DNA of 7,619 bases, taken from the NCBI GenBank assembly GCA_003453515.1, contig DMLD01000102.1:1-7619 (forward strand). Direction: 5' to 3'. Positions 6,066 through 7,619 of the stretch are shown in pieces. Position numbers and translations under genes: made by a program. Source of the stretch: Lachnospiraceae bacterium. Its GTDB lineage: Bacteria > Bacillota > Clostridia > Lachnospirales > Lachnospiraceae. Under the pieces are notes generated by a model that did no database searches, had not been told where the DNA came from, and saw nothing but the letters and a program-made list of their open reading frames with translations. Numbering within the stretch: the stretch's first letter is position 1; every line of letters starts with the position of its first letter.

Positions 6066-7619
6066 ATGGGCAGAACAACAAAATGGATCTTATCCATAAC
6101 ACTTTCACTTGCGGTAACGCTTGTATCAGTGTGTGGCGGTGTCCGTATCCATGGGGTGACACCCGATACGAAGGCTGCCAAGGCGGCAGAAGCAGCCGGG
6201 CTCTATATAAGTGATGTAGCCATCAGCTACGCATCAAGCAGGGAAGCCGCTGAAAAAGAACTCGGTGAGGAGTACACCGTCCTTGAAAACAAGGTTGGGG
6301 AGTGCTTTGTCGGATACACCACAACGGATGACCCCGATCTGGCTATCCGCGATATAAAGGTACAGTCTATGACCGGGAAATACTCTGTCTCCGATTACGA
6401 GGAGCTTCTCAAGAATCATAAGGACGCCATCGATGATCAGGTGGATATCTTTGTACCGGCACTGATCGAGTTTACCAAAAACTATGATTCAGACATGGAT
6501 GCGGCATTGATCATCTGCAAACACCTGAATCGCTTTTATGAGGATGATTCGGATATGGCATTTGGAGACTATCTGCTGGAGCAGGGACGCAGGCTGACAG
6601 GTGATGCGAAGGATGCGACAGCAAGAAAAGAGCTTGAAAAAATATTTGTAGAGGGAAACGATGACCTGATCCGACAGATGGAGAATCTCATAACACAGGG
6701 TATAGACACAAAGGTAAATAAAAAGGGAACATGGGTGACCCGCATGAGTGAGCTCGGACCAAGGGGACTCATCGATATGTACAAACAATCGTTCAAGAAT
6801 CTGAGGTCTGACAGTGCAGTGAAAAAGCAGCTCGAAAAGGACTTCGGCGAAGATGCTGCCATGCTTTATAAGGAGCTTCCCAAGCTGCAGACCTATCTGC
6901 GCGAGAGAACAAGCTCTGATGTGGCAAAGGCGATAGAAGACGGAGATGAGAAGAAAGTGGAGGCACTCTCGGACGAAATAGGAGATACCGAGAGCATATG
7001 GGATCAAAAGGATGATCCGACAATCCCGGAGATCGCCGAGTCTATGGGGGAGTCGATGGACAGACTTACTGACGCCGTGGAGTACAATGAAAATGCAGCC
7101 ATGGGAGCGTTGAAGCTTTTTCTGAAGGGAATATCATACGGAGATCAGACTATGTATGATTTTTTGATGAATGAAAACATAGAAAAATCCGATCTTTATA
7201 CTTTGGCATATGTCCTTTCAGCAGGTCAGAAATCCATCATAAGAGATGTCGGTCTGTATTCTGTCTTTCAGAGTGCCATGAGCGGATATGCCGAGGAAGA
7301 CGAGGAAAATGCTGATCTTGATGATGTGATCAGCGAAAAATCATTTTCCATCTACGATGGAGTAGACAGGGATGTTTTCAAAGGAGATACGGCGCTTACG
7401 GAGGATGCGCTCAAAAGGATGCAGACAGATAATGACAACAGCTTTTTGACAATGCCCCCCGCTGTTTCCGGTTTACTCGCGATCGCAGCCTTGGCAGTAG
7501 GTACCTATTGTTTTGTGAAGCTGACCTCTATCGTATTAAACGGAGGTGTGGTAACTAAGGTCAAATATGTCCATCAGACAGTAACCTATATACAAGGGGA
7601 GAATTCACTTGCATTTAAA
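6066..7619 (+). CDS. Exported membrane protein of unknown function, paralogue 2 (3' end cut off by window)
   Basis: An open frame of 518 codons runs to the window edge without a stop. It is homologous along its length to the gene at 3427. Shared landmarks include CGGVRI (23-28, after a hydrophobic signal), AAEKELGEEYTVL (61-73), GYTTTDDPDLAIRDIKV (83-99), FTKNYD (136-141), EDDSD (159-163), LLEQGRRL (170-177), VTRMSELGPRGL (224-235), MYDFLMNENIEKSDLYTLAY (363-382), GQKSIIRDVGLYSVF (387-401), an acidic linker (409-420) and YDGVDRDVFKGDTALT (430-445). A membrane segment follows at about 464-490. Against paralogue 1 it lacks about four residues where DFNEGMSGHSW stood (near 76-81). By analogy the missing part should hold a cytoplasmic loop and two more membrane segments. 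Function is unknown; export and membrane anchoring are inferred from sequence. It has its own promoter and operator. Confidence 0.88.
   Translation, partial: MGRTTKWILSITLSLAVTLVSVCGGVRIHGVTPDTKAAKAAEAAGLYISDVAISYASSREAAEKELGEEYTVLENKVGECFVGYTTTDDPDLAIRDIKVQSMTGKYSVSDYEELLKNHKDAIDDQVDIFVPALIEFTKNYDSDMDAALIICKHLNRFYEDDSDMAFGDYLLEQGRRLTGDAKDATARKELEKIFVEGNDDLIRQMENLITQGIDTKVNKKGTWVTRMSELGPRGLIDMYKQSFKNLRSDSAVKKQLEKDFGEDAAMLYKELPKLQTYLRERTSSDVAKAIEDGDEKKVEALSDEIGDTESIWDQKDDPTIPEIAESMGESMDRLTDAVEYNENAAMGALKLFLKGISYGDQTMYDFLMNENIEKSDLYTLAYVLSAGQKSIIRDVGLYSVFQSAMSGYAEEDEENADLDDVISEKSFSIYDGVDRDVFKGDTALTEDALKRMQTDNDNSFLTMPPAVSGLLAIAALAVGTYCFVKLTSIVLNGGVVTKVKYVHQTVTYIQGENSLAFK

Overview
This window looks like chromosome from a Gram-positive anaerobe of the Clostridia, most plausibly Lachnospiraceae. 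That is an inference from the type of Pta and MetF proteins, strong Shine-Dalgarno sites, a classic Rho-independent terminator, TGTAAC direct-repeat operators of the kind bound by OmpR/PhoB-family regulators of low-GC Gram-positives, and secreted or membrane proteins with Gram-positive-style signal sequences. No search was run. All five genes lie on the plus strand. No RNA gene, CRISPR array or insertion sequence was seen.

The left half (1-3270) is ordinary central metabolism: a class I/II PLP-dependent aminotransferase of the aspartate aminotransferase fold (37-1224), phosphate acetyltransferase Pta (1330-2319) and methylenetetrahydrofolate reductase MetF (2419-3270). The gaps are about 100 bp and no strong terminator separates them, so they may be partly co-transcribed. 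Pta is not followed by acetate kinase here. The pta-metF gap carries a perfect 15-bp tandem duplication.

The right half (about 3271-7619) is the interesting part: two tandem paralogues of a large exported, membrane-anchored protein family that I cannot assign to a named family. The first (3427-5904, 825 aa) is complete. The second (6066 to the window edge, 518 codons with no stop) is cut off by the window. They share the Cys23-Gly-Gly-Val-Arg-Ile motif at the end of the N-terminal hydrophobic segment, a GYTTT...AI.D(I/L)KV motif that may belong to a MABP-like beta-prism, a long helical ectodomain with many invariant blocks, an acidic linker and a membrane segment. The complete copy adds a large probably cytoplasmic loop, a second extracytoplasmic domain and a C-terminal membrane anchor ending RKRKK.

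Each paralogue has its own promoter, and the two promoters have the same architecture. A TGTAAC-N5-TGTAAC direct repeat (11-bp period) sits exactly 11 bp upstream of an extended -10 (TGCTAAGAT or TGATATGAT), with no recognisable -35. This matches the WalR (YycF) consensus TGTWAH-N5-TGTWAH and resembles PhoB-type activation. A perfect 12-bp-stem terminator separates the two genes, so they look like two independent units under one response regulator. The best candidate here for an undescribed system is therefore a duplicated envelope-protein family under shared two-component control, possibly linked to cell-wall or phosphate status.
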